A stretch of 64,000 nt of DNA from Trochalopteron elliotii. Its lineage: Eukaryota; Chordata; Aves; Passeriformes; Leiothrichidae. Position numbers and translations under genes: made by a program. The notes beneath the pieces were generated by a model, which saw only the letters and a program-made list of their open reading frames with translations, did no database searches and was not told the origin of the DNA. Below are positions 12,142-27,010 of this stretch, piece after piece. The stretch is taken from positions 79,429 to 143,428 of the forward strand of contig JANPWX010000545.1 of NCBI GenBank assembly GCA_024734555.1, given 5' to 3'. Each line of letters opens with the position of its first letter. Within the stretch, counting starts at the first letter, position 1.

Positions 12142-15100
12142 AATCCACAGAGGTTATGAGATCTCCATCCTTGGAGACCAGCTGCACGTGGCCCTGAACA
12201 GCCTGACCAAAGCAAGTGCAGTCCCATTTTGAGTCCAGGGACTGAACCAGAGAACCTCCCAATCTAAATTATTCCAGGAATACAGTTGATTTTAGGAAGT
12301 CCACACAATTCTATCAAGCAACTGGAACATGCACTTCAGGGGCACTTTTGACCAGTTAGACATAAATTGTAAGTAACTCCATTACCAATGAAACAAGATT
12401 TTGTCCTTATCCCTCAAGATTTACACGAGTGTCTACAGCTTTATTTGGATTTAAAACATAATACTGCAAACAAACAATTCACACTGAACAGTGTGACAAT
12501 ACACCAAGTAGGACCCAAGTTTGTCAACATCCACCTACACATTTAAGCTCTGTAGCACTCTGGTTTCCACCAGCAAAGTCTCCTGTGACAGCAAGATCAG
12601 AAACCAAAATCCTCTGAATACACACACAGTATTTCAGCACTGCATATTCTCTTCTATGGTTACATCTCACCTCTTCAAAGGAAAAAAAATAAAAATCTTG
12701 ATTTCCAGATTTAAACAACCAGAATACTAAAGTTAAAAGTCACTGTGAGACACAAACAGGCTGTACAGAATACTAGTCTCTCAAGATGAAGATATTTGCA
12801 AGCACGGAAGGAGAAAGAGGCAATAAGTAATCAGAGAGAAGGAAAAAAAAAGAGAAACAAACAAAAAAACAACCCAAAACCCCACAGTAATTCCCAGCAG
12901 ACTTGTTGGAGTGTGTCCCCCCACCGAGGCCAGGTTGGCAGGTTTCACAAACAATATCAATAATGTCACTGATCTCCACCAGTGCAAGCAACAAGGAATC
13001 AGCTCCTTGCATCACTCTGTTCATGAAAGCTGAGACAAAGGTTGAGAAATCACTTTCTGCTAAGTGATGGGTGAAGTAACTTTCACCACTGGAAAGTTCT
13101 TCTCCTTTTACTGGTTTTCCTATAAATTTTGTAAGCTTGCATTAAAATAGTTTCTAGTGAAGTGATCACTTCAGGGTAAAAAGAGCATGTGTTTATCAAC
13201 CATAGCTTTACCACTTCTCCCAGTTTCCAGTTAAAAACAAGCTCCCACACACACCTGCAATTTTAACACCAGCAGGTTTCAGACTCCACTTTTGGGATCA
13301 GCCACATTCTGTGTCCAGCTTGCATCCTTCACTGCAGATGCACAGGGAAGGCACAGTGATGCATCTGATAGTGCAATTTAAATGCCCATCACTTTAGAGC
13401 AATAGCCACACACTACCTTTCTCAGGAAGGAAAATTCATTTTCTTATTTCTAGAAAAAGGAGGTTTTCGGCACCAAAAATCCCCAAAAATAAGCCTTGGG
13501 AGTATGGAGTATGAGTCCAGCCTTTTGCTTTAGTGTGGCTTATTATTTCCTTAGTTTATACTGTATACCTTTTCTTTTGTAACTCAGAATAAGCTTAGTC
13601 ATCCACTACACACACACAAGTGTCTTAGGATATGAAAGCAAGACAAAAACAAGATATCAAAAACAAGACAACAAGGCCAAGCTCTAAAATGACCAAGCAC
13701 AGGACACCAAGCATAAACCAATACAACAGCTATTGACTGCTGTACCTCAAAAACATCTGTGAAATCTCAACAGAGGAGTTTTTTAATTGTCAGAAACAGA
13801 ATGAAAGCATCTTTTTACCACGGCCACCTGCCATTAGTGGGCTGGTCATCCTGGAAACAAGTCATGCAAGAGTCAGAGCACACACACACACAAAACCTCA
13901 TTGTCTGTGGACACTTTGAAAGGGGCATTAACTTGATAGACAAGAGAAAATCTACTGCTTTGCTCTAAGGCCACAGCTGATTTTTTTTTTTCCAGTCTAA
14001 GAAACAGGAGTTTTGGCTGAATTGGCATCTAGAATTCTGCTTCAAGTTCTGTTCCAGCCTCAGAAGCAAGTCTGAGAAGTTCTCAGCAATTTCAGGAAAG
14101 ACAGGAACAGTGCCTTGAGGACAAGCAACCTTGCTCAATGAACAAGGGAAGTGTTTCAGAATAGGACTTCTATTATAGGCATCTACATGAAAATCTGTAC
14201 TTTATGATAGTACTCAAAAATAGCATTCCTCTTCAGAAGACTGAAAAAACCCATCTAAGCACAGAGGCCTGATTTCAATCAGACCTCTGCTAACTTCAGT
14301 TCTCTTATTCTGAACTGTCACATGAGAATGTGGTTGGGTGTATCAAACCTGAAAGATTTATATAACCAATAATGACCCACTCCAAGAGACTGACAAAAAT
14401 CAATTCTGAAAATATTCCCTTGGAAAAAAAGAAATAGTCCAGAATTTATTATTTTTTTTCTCCAGTTCTGAAAAGTAACAGCTGATCCTCCCCTGAGGAA
14501 ACCACGATAACCTCCTACGGGTTATAAATGATGTAATTCAGACTGCGTGTGGGAAGCCAAAAACATTTGTCTTTTAGCACAAGGTGTCTATTTTAAAGCT
14601 GTCACTGCAATATTATCTTTATCCTTAATTAGCTGAGAAAGTTCTCCACCAGTGAACCTGCTCCATTTACACTCAGCCTGAACCCCCTTGCCCCCCATCC
14701 CCTCCACATCAGCAGTGACAAGACACGGAGCCTGGCACAGGGCTCAGCCCCTCCAAACACCACAGCCTGAACCACCTGCCAGAGTTACTCACATAAGCCA
14801 CTTCAGAAGATTAATTTGCAGCTTTCTCCATCAAGTTCTGGCTGCACTTGCACTTTCTGCCTGTTAGTACAAACTATGCTGAAAAAAAAAATCTAGTTTT
14901 GATTTTATTTTCGTTTCACTCAGGTTATCAAGTGAAGTTTATTTGTAACCTGTAACCCATATGAAAAAAGCCATAAAATAATACTACATAGAAGCATGCT
15001 AGGAGAACATCAGGTGTTCATTAGCCACAGCACACCTATTTGTATCTTCAGAGAGTGCCTTGCAAAAGAACAAACAGAAAAGAAAAAAAAAACTAGGTAC

Positions 15101-18100
15101 AATACTAGTACAGAAGTATAGTTCTGCAGCAGAGAACTTTGCAGTTAGAAACCTTCAACATTATCCTCTCCACTGCTTCAGACAAATTACACAGTATTAG
15201 TTTAAAAAGAAATGCAGTCCCAACTTTCACTTTGAGTCAGCCACAAGAGCAAAACTTCCTAAGAGTTCAGACCAAAGCAGAGGCATCTTATTTTCACACA
15301 AAGCAATGGAGTTTTTCAAGTCCAGGAAAATCTACTGTCTGATGCACCTGTACTGAAATATAAGGCTGAGGAGCCTGGGCTTGCAAAAAACCACAATGAC
15401 TTCTTGTTCTACATGCCTGACTGTTACAGTTTTGCTCTTTATGTGCCTCTGACTTCCTGATAAGGCAGTTCATGTACCAAAGTATCTGCTAAATAGCTGT
15501 TTGTGTTACACTGAAGCCTTTTCACATAGCATACTGTATCACTTACAAAAACAGGAGTTACAGTTACATTTGAAGCCTTTTCCTCGGTTTAGACAACAGA
15601 AACACTGAACAGCTACATGAGAAATTCCCCTTGGTAGGATTTTGTTAGGTAATGACAGTTTTAAGGCACCTTGCTCTGCAGCCTAAAAATGAGAAGTGAC
15701 TGACACATGATCAAACAGCACTCACTACGCCGTGCCCTTTGAATGCCTCTGCCTCTCTTGAGGTGGAAGGGGATCCTGCAGACACACTGCCCACTGCCAC
15801 ATTTCCTTCCCACCACATCACTCCAAGCACTGCAGCTGAGGAGACTTTTAGAAGGGAGACTGAAACAACACCACACTGAAAGGCAAAAGTGACGGCACTT
15901 ACCGGGATCTTCGTGTCCTTGCAGTATTCCTGCACAGCAGAGAATAAAAAACCCCAAACCCTTCGAGATCTTGCTAAAAAATCAACTCCTTCAAACCCCC
16001 AGCAACTGCCAGACTGAGTGGCTGCTCTGTGTGCTTTTACTTCAGCCGTGGGAAGAGCCTCCTGCCTGGAGAGGGGCTGGCTCTGCCTTGCGTCAGCTGG
16101 GTAAACACCACACAGCATTGGCTGCAGGCAGAACCAGCATCCTGCTCCTGCTCCAGCAATTCAGCCAGCCCCGGCCCCCAAAAAGGAAAAAAAGGAAGCA
16201 GAGGGTGTGTTGAGAACAATACTGCAGCCCCAATTGCCTGGCAGCTCTGCGGATGAGGTTCTCAGAGAAACACTGATTTATTTCCTTCTCTTACATAACT
16301 GTTCCCAGGCATGCTATACTACCTTTTCTTCGTTTTTTTAACTGTAATTTATTAGCTCAGCTAGCTTTCCTCACCTCCCACACAAAGAGTAATTTCTTAA
16401 TACACTGAGAATTATAGCAGCAGAAACTCTTCAGGCATTGCTGTCTCTGTTTTCACTGATGCTGTAGGACTGGACACACGACACACCTCCAGATGCCACT
16501 GGACTGTCACAGCCAACGATTCTACAACAGCTCAGTCCTGTAGGATGCAGGTTTAGAAAGGCAAATCTGCATGTGCCAGACCAGGTTATGAGCTCATTTC
16601 TCATTCCACCAACATTGAAATCACTGCATCAAGCCAGTGGGTGGGATAATTTAAATGTCTGAGCCATAAAGTGGTGATCAAGTTACCACAGCTTCCAAGT
16701 CACCTCGTGGAATTGATCATGCAAATGCTGTCAGGCTGCTGCAGTCACGACTGACACAGCAGCTTAACCTTTACATCAAGCTTTACATCACAGCTGTAGG
16801 GGGTGAAGAAGGGGTACATGGTTACCCTGGCTCAAGCAGTGTAGATACAGCCTGACATTTCACATCTCCACGTTGTACATGTGACTGTTGCTCCTGTTTC
16901 TGCTGCTCCCTCCTTGCCTTGCCATCTCAATCTTTTAAATACAATTTTATGGACTGATCTGCCACCAACATTTTAAAAAGTTGGTTTATCTGCTCTATTA
17001 GTTTTTCACTGGATCTTTTCCCCAGTTCACCTCACAGCCACCTGTAGCCACTGGGTAACACTCAAACCTAAGAACTGTCAAAACAGCTTTTCTGTTCATA
17101 ATGCCATCACACAGCATAAGTTACAGCTCCACAGAAATCAGCTTCACTGCTGAGAACAAGGTGAATTCATCTGTGTTTTCTGTTTTCTCAACCTGTACTC
17201 CACAGCAAACTTTCCTTTAAGTAACACAGTACAACTGCCCTGTTACAGGATCTTGTCACCTACCCAGAAAATTCAGCAGCAGAACACCTTGTCGTAGGTT
17301 GTTCTGAATAATAAAACCATACAGAGGGTCAAAGACACTTTTTTCCCCTCCTACCATAGATTACTGAGCACAAAGATACCACTTTGCCCCACAGAAGTGG
17401 TTGAGCCACAGCTGCTGAGCACTGCAAAGTGCCTGGAGAAACACTGATGTAGAGATGCCCCCTTGTTTCCACTCTTCTGGTCACCAAAAAACCCACAGGA
17501 CTGAACACTGCTCTGAAATGGTATGGTCATTATCACAGCTATCACATTACTAAACTGGCAAGGGTCTAAGGGAAAAACCAAAACCACACACATCTCCAGC
17601 TATTTCAACCCAAATAATTGTGCTTATTCTTTTTGTGTGTTTATTCTGTAATCCCATTATACCAATGCAAATGAGGGGATAGGGACCTTCTGCATCAATC
17701 TCAACAGAAACACCAGAGACTCATCAAGCCCCATCATGAGATTTAGGTTGAATCCTCCTCCCTGCCAAAAATCCACAGCCTCATGCTACTGGCACACAAA
17801 CCCAGCTTTTCCACTGGTAATGTGTAGATCCTTAAAACGGCAATTTTTCCTGGGGTGGAAGAGTCACATCACCTTACCTCCCTCATCACTTTCAAGTATT
17901 TTCTGTTTTGTCCCAGCCCATACAAAGTTGGCAGCTTGAATGCTGTTTTAATCAGGTCTAAGGGTTGCTTTTGTGATTTTGTTTTAAAAGAAAAAAAAAA
18001 AAAAAGAAAACCACATCAGGACTGCATTAGTATCACTTAACACACAGATATGGCACCAAGAGTACAAAAGGTGCTCTGTGTTCAGGTATTTAACTGCAGT

Positions 18101-20320
18101 GATTAGTTACATTAGTATCACCACTTCTAGGTTGCATTACTTTTCTCACACAGGTTGTAAAACTTGAGTTACACTGTTTCAAAACATGCTGAAAAGCAGA
18201 ACTCGAAGACTAATTTGCTTCTAGAACTGCTTTATTCTCATTTTACAGAGGCAGCTGTTCAGTGCTCAGGTTAATAAGATTGTAGATTACTTTATGCTGC
18301 AGCCACCTATGAAGCAGCTGCAGGTGGATTTGCTTTCTACCACCTCACCCAGCCTCTTGCAGATAACAATCCTCACCTGCCTTCACATTAGTGACCCTCT
18401 GGAGCTACCAGGCAGCACCACACAATGCCCTTTTCATAGCTCATCATGCCCCATCTCAACCCAGGTTTTTTGAGGGTTTATTTTGCCCCTAGGCACATTC
18501 TGTGTGGCTGCCTCTGAATCTCACCCAATGAGAGTTTGAACCACTTTGTCTCCCTGCCTGTGTTTACTCACAGCCATGCTCTACTCAGCTGTTCTTGTGT
18601 CAACATTGCCCCCCACTTTTATGATGAGGAGGGTTTAATGATTTTCAGGGAATCACAAGAACTGTGCCGTGCTTTGAGGATTGGAAGCAAGCGCCTCCAC
18701 AGCATGCTGTTGCTAGGACAGCTATCTGATTCCTCCTGGAGTACAGATACCATGCCAGACTAAAACAATGCAATCTGCAGCCCAAAATATCCCTGCTAAT
18801 TTCATGAAGTGATGCTGAACTGCAAGGGAGGTTCTTTTCCTTGAAGTTGTTAGAGAAATAAAGGGCTCTGTCGTCATGTTCTTCTGTCTGACTCACAAAC
18901 AGATGCTGTACAGTTTGATACAATTACGTGATTTCACATGACATTCAACACGAGCTCTGAAGAGAAATGCATTTCTAACTCTTCCAGCTAAAAGACACTT
19001 ACAGGGGGAACAGGCAACACTGTGTCCAGACTGGCAAGAAGCCTGAATGGCAAACCCAGTATATTCTTCCTGCATTTTAAGACTGACATTCTAAACACCT
19101 GTTGATAATTTCATTCAGCACAACAGGCAAGGAGTGGAATGAATAAAAACTCCACGCAGGAGAAGAGCTTGAAATTACTGCACACAGGGTATATAAAAAC
19201 ACAGACTGAAGGAAAGGAAACATTGAGAAAATGGAGCAAAACATCTGGTGGAAGACTAGGATGTATAATGATCCCATGGGGGAGGTGTATTTGTACACTC
19301 AATGCTGAGTGTTGAACATACATTATACACAACCTGAACTCTGTTTCCCATGAAATCAGGGACTGAACTCTGATCAAAGCCAATGATACCCGAATAAGAA
19401 AAATATTTCTTGTCTTATGAGGCATTAACACTGTTAGGGGGCTCCCAGAGGCCTAATCTCAGGTGCATGAGGGAAGAAGAAAGAAGGGAAGAATTACCAG
19501 CCCCATTAATCTTTTATTGTGTTACATCACATGTAATCTCTGTGCAAGGAGGTCCCATGTCAGGCTGCTAATAAAAAGTAATACTACAGTGTTTTAAAGA
19601 GATTATGGGGGGGGGACCAGCCTGAAGCCAAGAACATGCTATTTAGAGTATACAATAGAAATGCTAATCAAATAATCTGCAGGAAGAGGAGAGGGGAAGG
19701 AAATGACCTAATCCCCTGCACTACTGTGTGGTGGTTTATGGCAAGAAGTAAGAAAGTTCTTACAAGGGCTGAGAAAACAAAGGTCCATTGTTAGAGCTAT
19801 GGCTTCCAGATAAGAACTCTTTTCTGCATCTCAAACTTCTGTGACATGAAGGGTAGATGGTACTTTATGAATTCTCCTACACTGACCACTTCTGGAAGGG
19901 GTAGGAGAGGTTACTTACATTTGCAGGACAGCTGAGTAAAAGATCTAAATAGAATCTCGAGTCGTTAAGGCACAACAAATGCTCCTGCAAACAGATTTGC
20001 CAACTCTGAAATGTTGTTCACCCAGCCATGGTGATCCCTAAGCAACTGTGGAGCAATTTGTCAGGGAAGCAGCCTAGTTACAGAGTGGCAACAAGTCATC
20101 ACACTGCACCAGAGGCATTTCCCATCACAGGAGTCACACTCTGCTACCAGACAAAGCTAATGAGCATTTCTTGTGAAGCCCTGTTCCACCCTTACACCTT
20201 TGTGTGCCTGTTCCTACACCAGGGAAGTCCTTCACAAGAGAAATGGGGCTCAATGAGCAATTCCACACAGCAACTGTTGCCCAAGAAAGGCTTTGGGGAA
20301 TTAAGGTGCTCTTAAAACAA

Positions 20321-20813
20321 TGTTTTAAGCCAGTTACCAAGTACCATGCAGCTTGCTCACACCTCCCCTGGCCCATGAGAAAGGCAGGAGAATCAGGGAA
20401 AAAAGGGTAAAACCCTCAGTAAAATTGTTGAAATAACAACAACTAAGCAATTGAAATAAACTAAAACAAAACATAATAAGGAAAAGGGAGACAACAGAAA
20501 GAAAGGAAAACCAAGAAAGTGATGCCCAAACCATCCATGAGCAACAGCCAGCCCCTGCCAGCCAATTCCCCCCAGTTTATAATACTGGGAATGAGAGCCT
20601 CTGGTATGGAAATCCCTTTGGCCACTTTGGGGGTCTTGGCCTTGCTCCCCCACAGCTTTCTGTGCAGCTCCTGGGACCCTGTAAAATCCTTGATTCAGAG
20701 TAAGCACTGCCCAGCAAAACATCAGTGCATTAACACTGTCCTCATCCTAAACAACACACAGCACTGTACCAGCTGCTGTGAAAATTAACTCTATCCCAGC
20801 TGAAACCAGGACA
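20321..20813 (-). mobile_element. Diverged solo LTR of an avian ERVL-type retrovirus
   Basis: On the minus strand it opens TGTCCTGGTTTCAGCTGGGA and continues with the AGAGTTAATTTTC block that begins a very common bird LTR. It contains the expected ATGTTTT and TATA-like CAGTATTATAAACTG region and the later CCCTGATTCTCC block, and ends near ...TTAAAACA. Length about 490 bp. No internal retroviral sequence adjoins it, so it is a solo LTR. I matched the family from memory; the subfamily is not assigned. It lies in PELI1 intron 1 in the sense orientation. I found no clear target-site duplication, and divergence suggests an old insertion. Confidence 0.72.
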
Positions 20814-23800
20814 GATGGTTCTTCACCTGCCTTCAAGTATCACCTGAAGCATCAGATGTGCTGAATTCCTAAAAATTCAAGACTCAGAGAATGATAGGCA
20901 AAGCCTCATTCTGAAGAAAGCACTTTTGTTTCCAAAAAGGTCAAACTGAAACAAATCACCTGCCAAGTCAGAGCCATACAGATCTAGTCACACCAGGCTT
21001 CCTTCCAAGACAGTAAACTTTCATTTCCCAGGTAGCTGGAAAAAAGCTATTGTAAAAGATTTCTTTTTAAGTTCTCTAGGATCATTTCTGGTTCAATTAA
21101 TCTTGGCTATGCACAAGCACTTCCTTAAAGAACTTTTTAGATGTTGCTCAGCAATCTTTCAGCATCAGACCCCAGATTCACTGAGCTTGAGGTATTATGG
21201 TTTCCCCTAAACAAAGAAAAGGAGGCCCAATTTGAATTCATTTCCAAGACACAATTTTTGTACTTGCAAAGCCTTTAAGGTTAAAGCAGAACTAGCTGAA
21301 CCTGCATTACCTGAAATTTTTCCTTCCCACAAAGCCAGATCATTTGGCCATGGACTAGTACAGGGAATCCTAAGACAGTTGCTAGAAGTAGTAACACTTT
21401 CAGTTCTAAAAAACATCTTTATCTCAGTGATGAAAAACATTTAATGTTAGATTATTCATTCAGATTAGCAAAAAAAGATAGGAAAGGTATTCAGTTATGG
21501 AAATTCAGCTATAACTGGCTCACTCACACTCTAGGGAAAAAATATGTTAAAAGTTTAAAAACTATTCAGTACAGTTTCTAATCAACCCCCACATCACACA
21601 AATGGATCTCTTACAAGAAAGCAAATATATTTACCCTCAAAGAGATTGTGAAGCAAAAAGTCAAGTCTGTCCAACAGCCCTCTGCTTTATCCTAAATTCC
21701 TAACCACACTTACTAAACCCTTGACACTCACCATTTTGACTGCAGTCCCTCTGTGATTCCAGTAAAAAAAATGCTGGATAACCTCAAACCAGCTCCCCTC
21801 ATTTCTCCATGTCAGTGTCCCAAGTCCATAGTTCACACCTGAATATACTGCACATCACTGCTATTAAACATAACCATCTTACTACATTCTTCCTCCTCAC
21901 TTCAAACATTAGCCAGCTTTACACAAGGTAGAAAACTTGGTCCTTTCTAGACAGAATCAGCTCCAGCAGTTGCACATAAAAGGACATGACCTATATTCTC
22001 TGCAAGCCAAGGGTCAGGTTTGCACAGCGGCCTGCCAGGAGATGTCAGAGCTCTGAACAGACACACAGGGTTCAGCACCTCTGTCTCCTGCACTTCTGAC
22101 AGTCAAGGACATCTTTTTAGGAATACTTTCAATACTGTTTTATGAACAAATGTTAGTTTAGGCAGTAACCCAAGAGAACAAGAACTGATTATTTGCCATG
22201 TGCAATAAGTTTCTAACAGAGATACACTGAAATACATCCAGATACATTAAAAGCTGCCCCAAAAAACTAAAGTGAACCAACTTTTGTGCTAACACAACCT
22301 GCATTTATACATAAGCACAAAACTAACTTTTGGCACACTTTAATTCTCATGTGCATCACCTCCTACAGCCAGCAATTCAAACAGGGACAGTTCCAATACC
22401 TTCTCATGTTGGATCACCTGCCTGTTCAGTTTGTTACTGCTCAGAGAAAAAAAACAACCATACCAGCTGATCAGATCTTCTTTCCTTTCTAACCACATAG
22501 GCAATGCATGATTTAGCATATACAGGCACAACACTTTACTTCCTACACTTTTAATCCAATTTGGGTAAGAGGTTTACTGCTTATAAAAATAAACAGGCAG
22601 TTGCACTTCACCTCTATTCAGGCATTAACACCTAACAAAAAAAAAAAGGTCATTCTCAAATAGTAGCAGTTCAGTGCCAGAGGTGCCATCCCTAAATTCT
22701 ACTCCTTGGCTGAGACAGAAATACAGTTACCTCTTTAGAGGTACAAGGGAGAACTGGTAGCCACTCTCTGCTCCTGTCATATGCAATGCTTGGTATTATT
22801 GTGTCAAATATATTCCCAGAAAAAAAAGAGTCCAGGATGGAATACCTCAACCATGGAGATGGAGCTGTAGCATTTCTATGGGGACCCAAGGGGCTTTGGT
22901 CTGATCATCTGATCAGGTTTTAATTAAGAGCTAAGGAAATCATTCTGTTTCACATTTGACTTACAGTTGCAGGTTTCCAAGGTTATCACTGGTTTCAAAT
23001 TTTCAATTTTCTATGATCAGAGAAAAATGCTCCCTTCAAATAAAGGAAGGTATCTAGCTCAATACAGCCACTTTAAGTTAGCACAGCCTTCAGTTACAAC
23101 CAGAAGAAGAAATATTCCCAAGAGTGTGGGTCATAAAAGACAAGCAAAGGCATTTTGGTACTAAAAGAGTGGCCTGTTTGTTTTCAGAGGAGCCAGGCAT
23201 TTGAAATCTGCACTGCTTCTTGTCCACTCAGCATATGTCAGACAAAATTTAGCAGATGAAGACAAAAGTAATTTTAGATTGGTTGAGTACAGGGACAGTG
23301 ACAGGCACTGTGACAGGATATTTTTCCAGCAACTGCCAAAGTGATGCACCCATTGTGAGGCAGTGTTAAAGTTCAGCTGTGGTTTCATGGGCTGCCCCAG
23401 CATTTTCAGTGATGCTACATCACATTACAAACTCTAATGTAATTACATTAGCAAGGCAGCATTCTGACTCTTTGTAATTCTACCAGCAAAGGAAGTGTTC
23501 CTGAAGACAAAAAACGTTCTTCCTTGATCCACAAGGATTCCACAGCAGAATTCTGTGTGAATATAAACCTTCAAAATCTGGCCTAGAAACTAAGTGTCTT
23601 AAAACTGAGGTTTGAGAATGCAAGTCCAGTGAATTTCTCATCAACTAATGGTAGTTTATTTACTTGACATAAAATCTTCAAGCAAAACAGCTCAATTTCT
23701 TAAAAAAACAACCCCAAAACACTAAACAAAAACCTCATGCTTAAAGCTCTATCTCGGCCAGGACTGCCCTCTGTAGTTACCAGCTCACATTTCAAAGCTA

Positions 23801-26800
23801 CCTGCAGAAGCCTCCAAAGGAAAAAAAAAAGGTTGAACAGTTAAAGATGGAGCTAGATTTGAACTAACACAAGCGTGAAATAGCATGTAGATTCTTTCTC
23901 ATTCAGGCATTTTTCTGACATGCACAAGTATCTTCACACTTGCAAACCCACTTCTGGTAATCTCTGCTTTGCACTTTGTACCTGGATGCCTTGGGAGGCA
24001 GGCTTTGTGTAAAGAATTATTTGTTTTCTCTCAAAGAAGAATTGTTTTCCATTCAGGAAATAGGAAACACTGTTGGGCAAATACATTGAAAAGAGCATAC
24101 AGCCACAAAAACCAGCCGTTTTGACAGCACCACAACCAAGTGATTTTTGAACAGCACCAGACAATTCAGAACACAGCAGTACTTTCAAGAGTTTGGAGAC
24201 AAATTTCACGTGATTTACAGCATCGCTTATTTATTAACCACATCGACTGGTTAATACGGTACAGATTTCCTCCTTTCTGAACCTTGGGAAAGAGGTTAAG
24301 AGAAGCTTCCACTTTAACCCACAGTGTGCCCTCCAAATACCCAAACACAGCCTGTGTGAGAATCTTCCAGGGGAACCTTAGGCACTGTTTTTCTAACAAT
24401 CTAGTCTGGACGAACCATTTCACTTGCCTCTTTCCAGTGCAGACTGATTCATTCCAAGAAATCTGGCTCTTCAGGAGTGATCTTCACGAGCTTTTTGGGG
24501 TAATTGGCCCTTTCTGGGCTGATATTGTTTGTGAACATTGTTTCAGTTTCCTAATAGCTCCTCACAGCTCATTGGTGCCTCGTTCACGCCTATTCATAGG
24601 GGTTAGGGGAAACCCCGCTCACATTCAATTTGCTGTTTGTCACCAGTTTTTCTCGTGCTCAGGATGTCCCCTGCCATCCCTTTGCAGAGCAGAAGGCTCT
24701 GAGGTGTCACGGGCAGCCTTGACACAAGGTAAGAAGTCACTACCCAGATTCTGCAGAGATGTCTGATACATTCAAGATTCTGGACCAAATTCAAAATAAA
24801 AGAAAACAACAAAAAAACCCCCTCAAGTATTTAAGGAATACCACCCATGTAATTAACTACTCAACAGACATACTAAAAAAACCTAAGTAACTTCAAATAA
24901 GGCAAAAACACTGGAGCCAATTTAACACCAGACATTCTGCATGATTTTATGAAGTGTCAGGTGAGTTTTGGTGAAAACTACGAGTTTGTCAGGCTGATCA
25001 TCAGAGCTGCCTTTAGCACTCAGTGTTGCCTCAATGCAACTTAGTGGCAGAACAAATTTTCAAGCATTCTCAGTCTCACTCCAGCAACATCAACCCCAGC
25101 TATAAAACATTCTCTGAAAACAAAGAAAATAAAACATTTTCTTCCTCTGGCTTAGCAGCCACTGTTGTACCTAAACTTTTTAAAACACTGAAGTCATTCT
25201 GTACTTTTAGCATTTTACTGATGGAACTGTGTGGATTACACATCCCCAAAATAAACCTTGAAGCACACAAATAAATAGAGCACTGTCAGGAGCTTGCCCT
25301 CCTCAATTTTATAATAGATCTTCCTTGCGTGCAAACATGACTGCTAGGACAAAAAGATGCAAGGTCAGCCACTCTGAAATGTTATCAACACTATACAATG
25401 TTACAAAACCAACATGAGGAATATATCAGCTCCAATCATTTCATTAGTTTCTGAGGTGGAGCATTTTTCTTTTTAGTACTCACTTCCAAGCTGAGGCTTT
25501 TTTTTCCTTGTTAGAAGTGAGGCACTTCATTTAAATTGCAGAAAAATTAAAAAACCCTAACAATAAAAACAGATAAGCACAAAAAACCTCTTTTCTATAA
25601 AAGTCTTCACTTTAAAACCAATTTGTGGCCTTCATTTTGAAAGCACAGTTTAATATTGTGGTGGGAAAGAACTTGTAACTTTAGATAAACAGCTATTTAA
25701 CTTTCATGATACCTAAAATCTAACAGCTACAGTAGCTCTCTGGTATCAGAAATAAGATACACTTTTTTTCATTTACTCAAAAGACTGATGCAAATATTGT
25801 AAGCAAAATGCAGAGGTGTAGCTGCTGACACAAAGTTTCAACCCTGAAACTTGCCCAACAAGAACAGTGAGTTAGAGCTCAGGGCTGAGCAAAGCAGCAC
25901 TTTTGGGAACAACTGCACACTCCCAGTTTTGTGACAGAGTTTTCAGCAATATGAAAAATCCTCACACATGGCTTGCTAATTATTTTATTAATGCATTCAA
26001 ATAAATGTCTCTGTTTCCCAAAGACATTTAGCATGGGGCTTATTCCTTAACTTTTAATATAGAAGTCTACCTAAACCATAAAAATTGTGTAACAAAAAGA
26101 AAGGCTGCAATTCTTACCCCCAAAACAGTACCACTATGATTCTACACACTGAAGCAGCAAGACTTATCTTTACTGGCAAAAAAAAAAAAAAAAAAGAAAA
26201 AAGTCCAGAATACGAAAGTTAAGCAAAGATAACAGAAAGGGGCATTGAAATATTATAGTCAAAACTCCCAGTGAAGTGGCAGCCAACTGAAATCAAAGAC
26301 CATAAGAAAAGCTTTCTTGTTAATTGAAAGCAACATGAAATCTCTCTTTTTAACCACAAATGCACAGAGTAATCTAAACCAGCTCCAGCAGACAGAAGAC
26401 TGAATCCTTTGGCAGAACTTCAGCCTTTCAGGTAACTGCCTCCAAACCCAACATGCTTCAAAGATGGTTTTTAGTGTCACAAATGAAGAGTCTCTAATTA
26501 AATTTAAAAAAGTAAAAATACTTGCAGCCTGTAAGTTTAGCCCAGATTGGAATTCTGCAACAAGATCCTCTTCCTTAAGTGTCTTTTCAAAGCCTGCCAA
26601 AACCATTAGTTAAAAGGATAATCTAAATAAAGCCATTGTTAAAAAAAAAATAAAACTACATTGTGCCATGGCTGGAACAGCTAAGGTACTGGTCAGCAAG
26701 GAAGGATTATTTCCTGGCACAGTAACAAAGCAGCAGACTTAGCTCTCTCTCTCTTTTTATTACTTTATTAAACCCTCTCAATGTTCCCACATTCTGTTTT

Positions 26801-27010
26801 TCATCATCTACCAGGTCACTTCACCAAACCTGATACTTGAGCCCAATTATGCAGGTGTAAGTGAGGATTCAGCTGCACTGAAGGCAACTGAATCCAGCAG
26901 CAGAAGCAAGATCACTATCAGCCTACCTGTGCAAGACTGCACCAGGGCAAATCTTGGCTGGACATGTCATTTAATTCACCACCATGGTTCTGGATAAGCC
27001 CCAGACCTTC
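20814..27010 (-). other. PELI1: PELI1 intron 1, middle part: no gene seen
   Basis: AT-rich unique sequence with homopolymer tracts. The block 24420-24740 is less AT-rich and retains CpGs and may be conserved non-coding DNA. I recognise no exon, tRNA or repeat family elsewhere in it. Confidence 0.65.

Larger units (their letters stand above)
6607..20320 (-). other. PELI1: PELI1 intron 1, 3' part: AT-rich, no gene
   Basis: This is the 3' two-fifths of the long first intron. It shows homopolymer A/T tracts, scattered short direct repeats (8451-8473 with 8717-8739; 12071-12141) and no coding exon or RNA gene that I can recognise. A CpG-containing unique stretch near 14500-14560 stands out slightly from the CpG-poor background. 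Confidence 0.7.
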
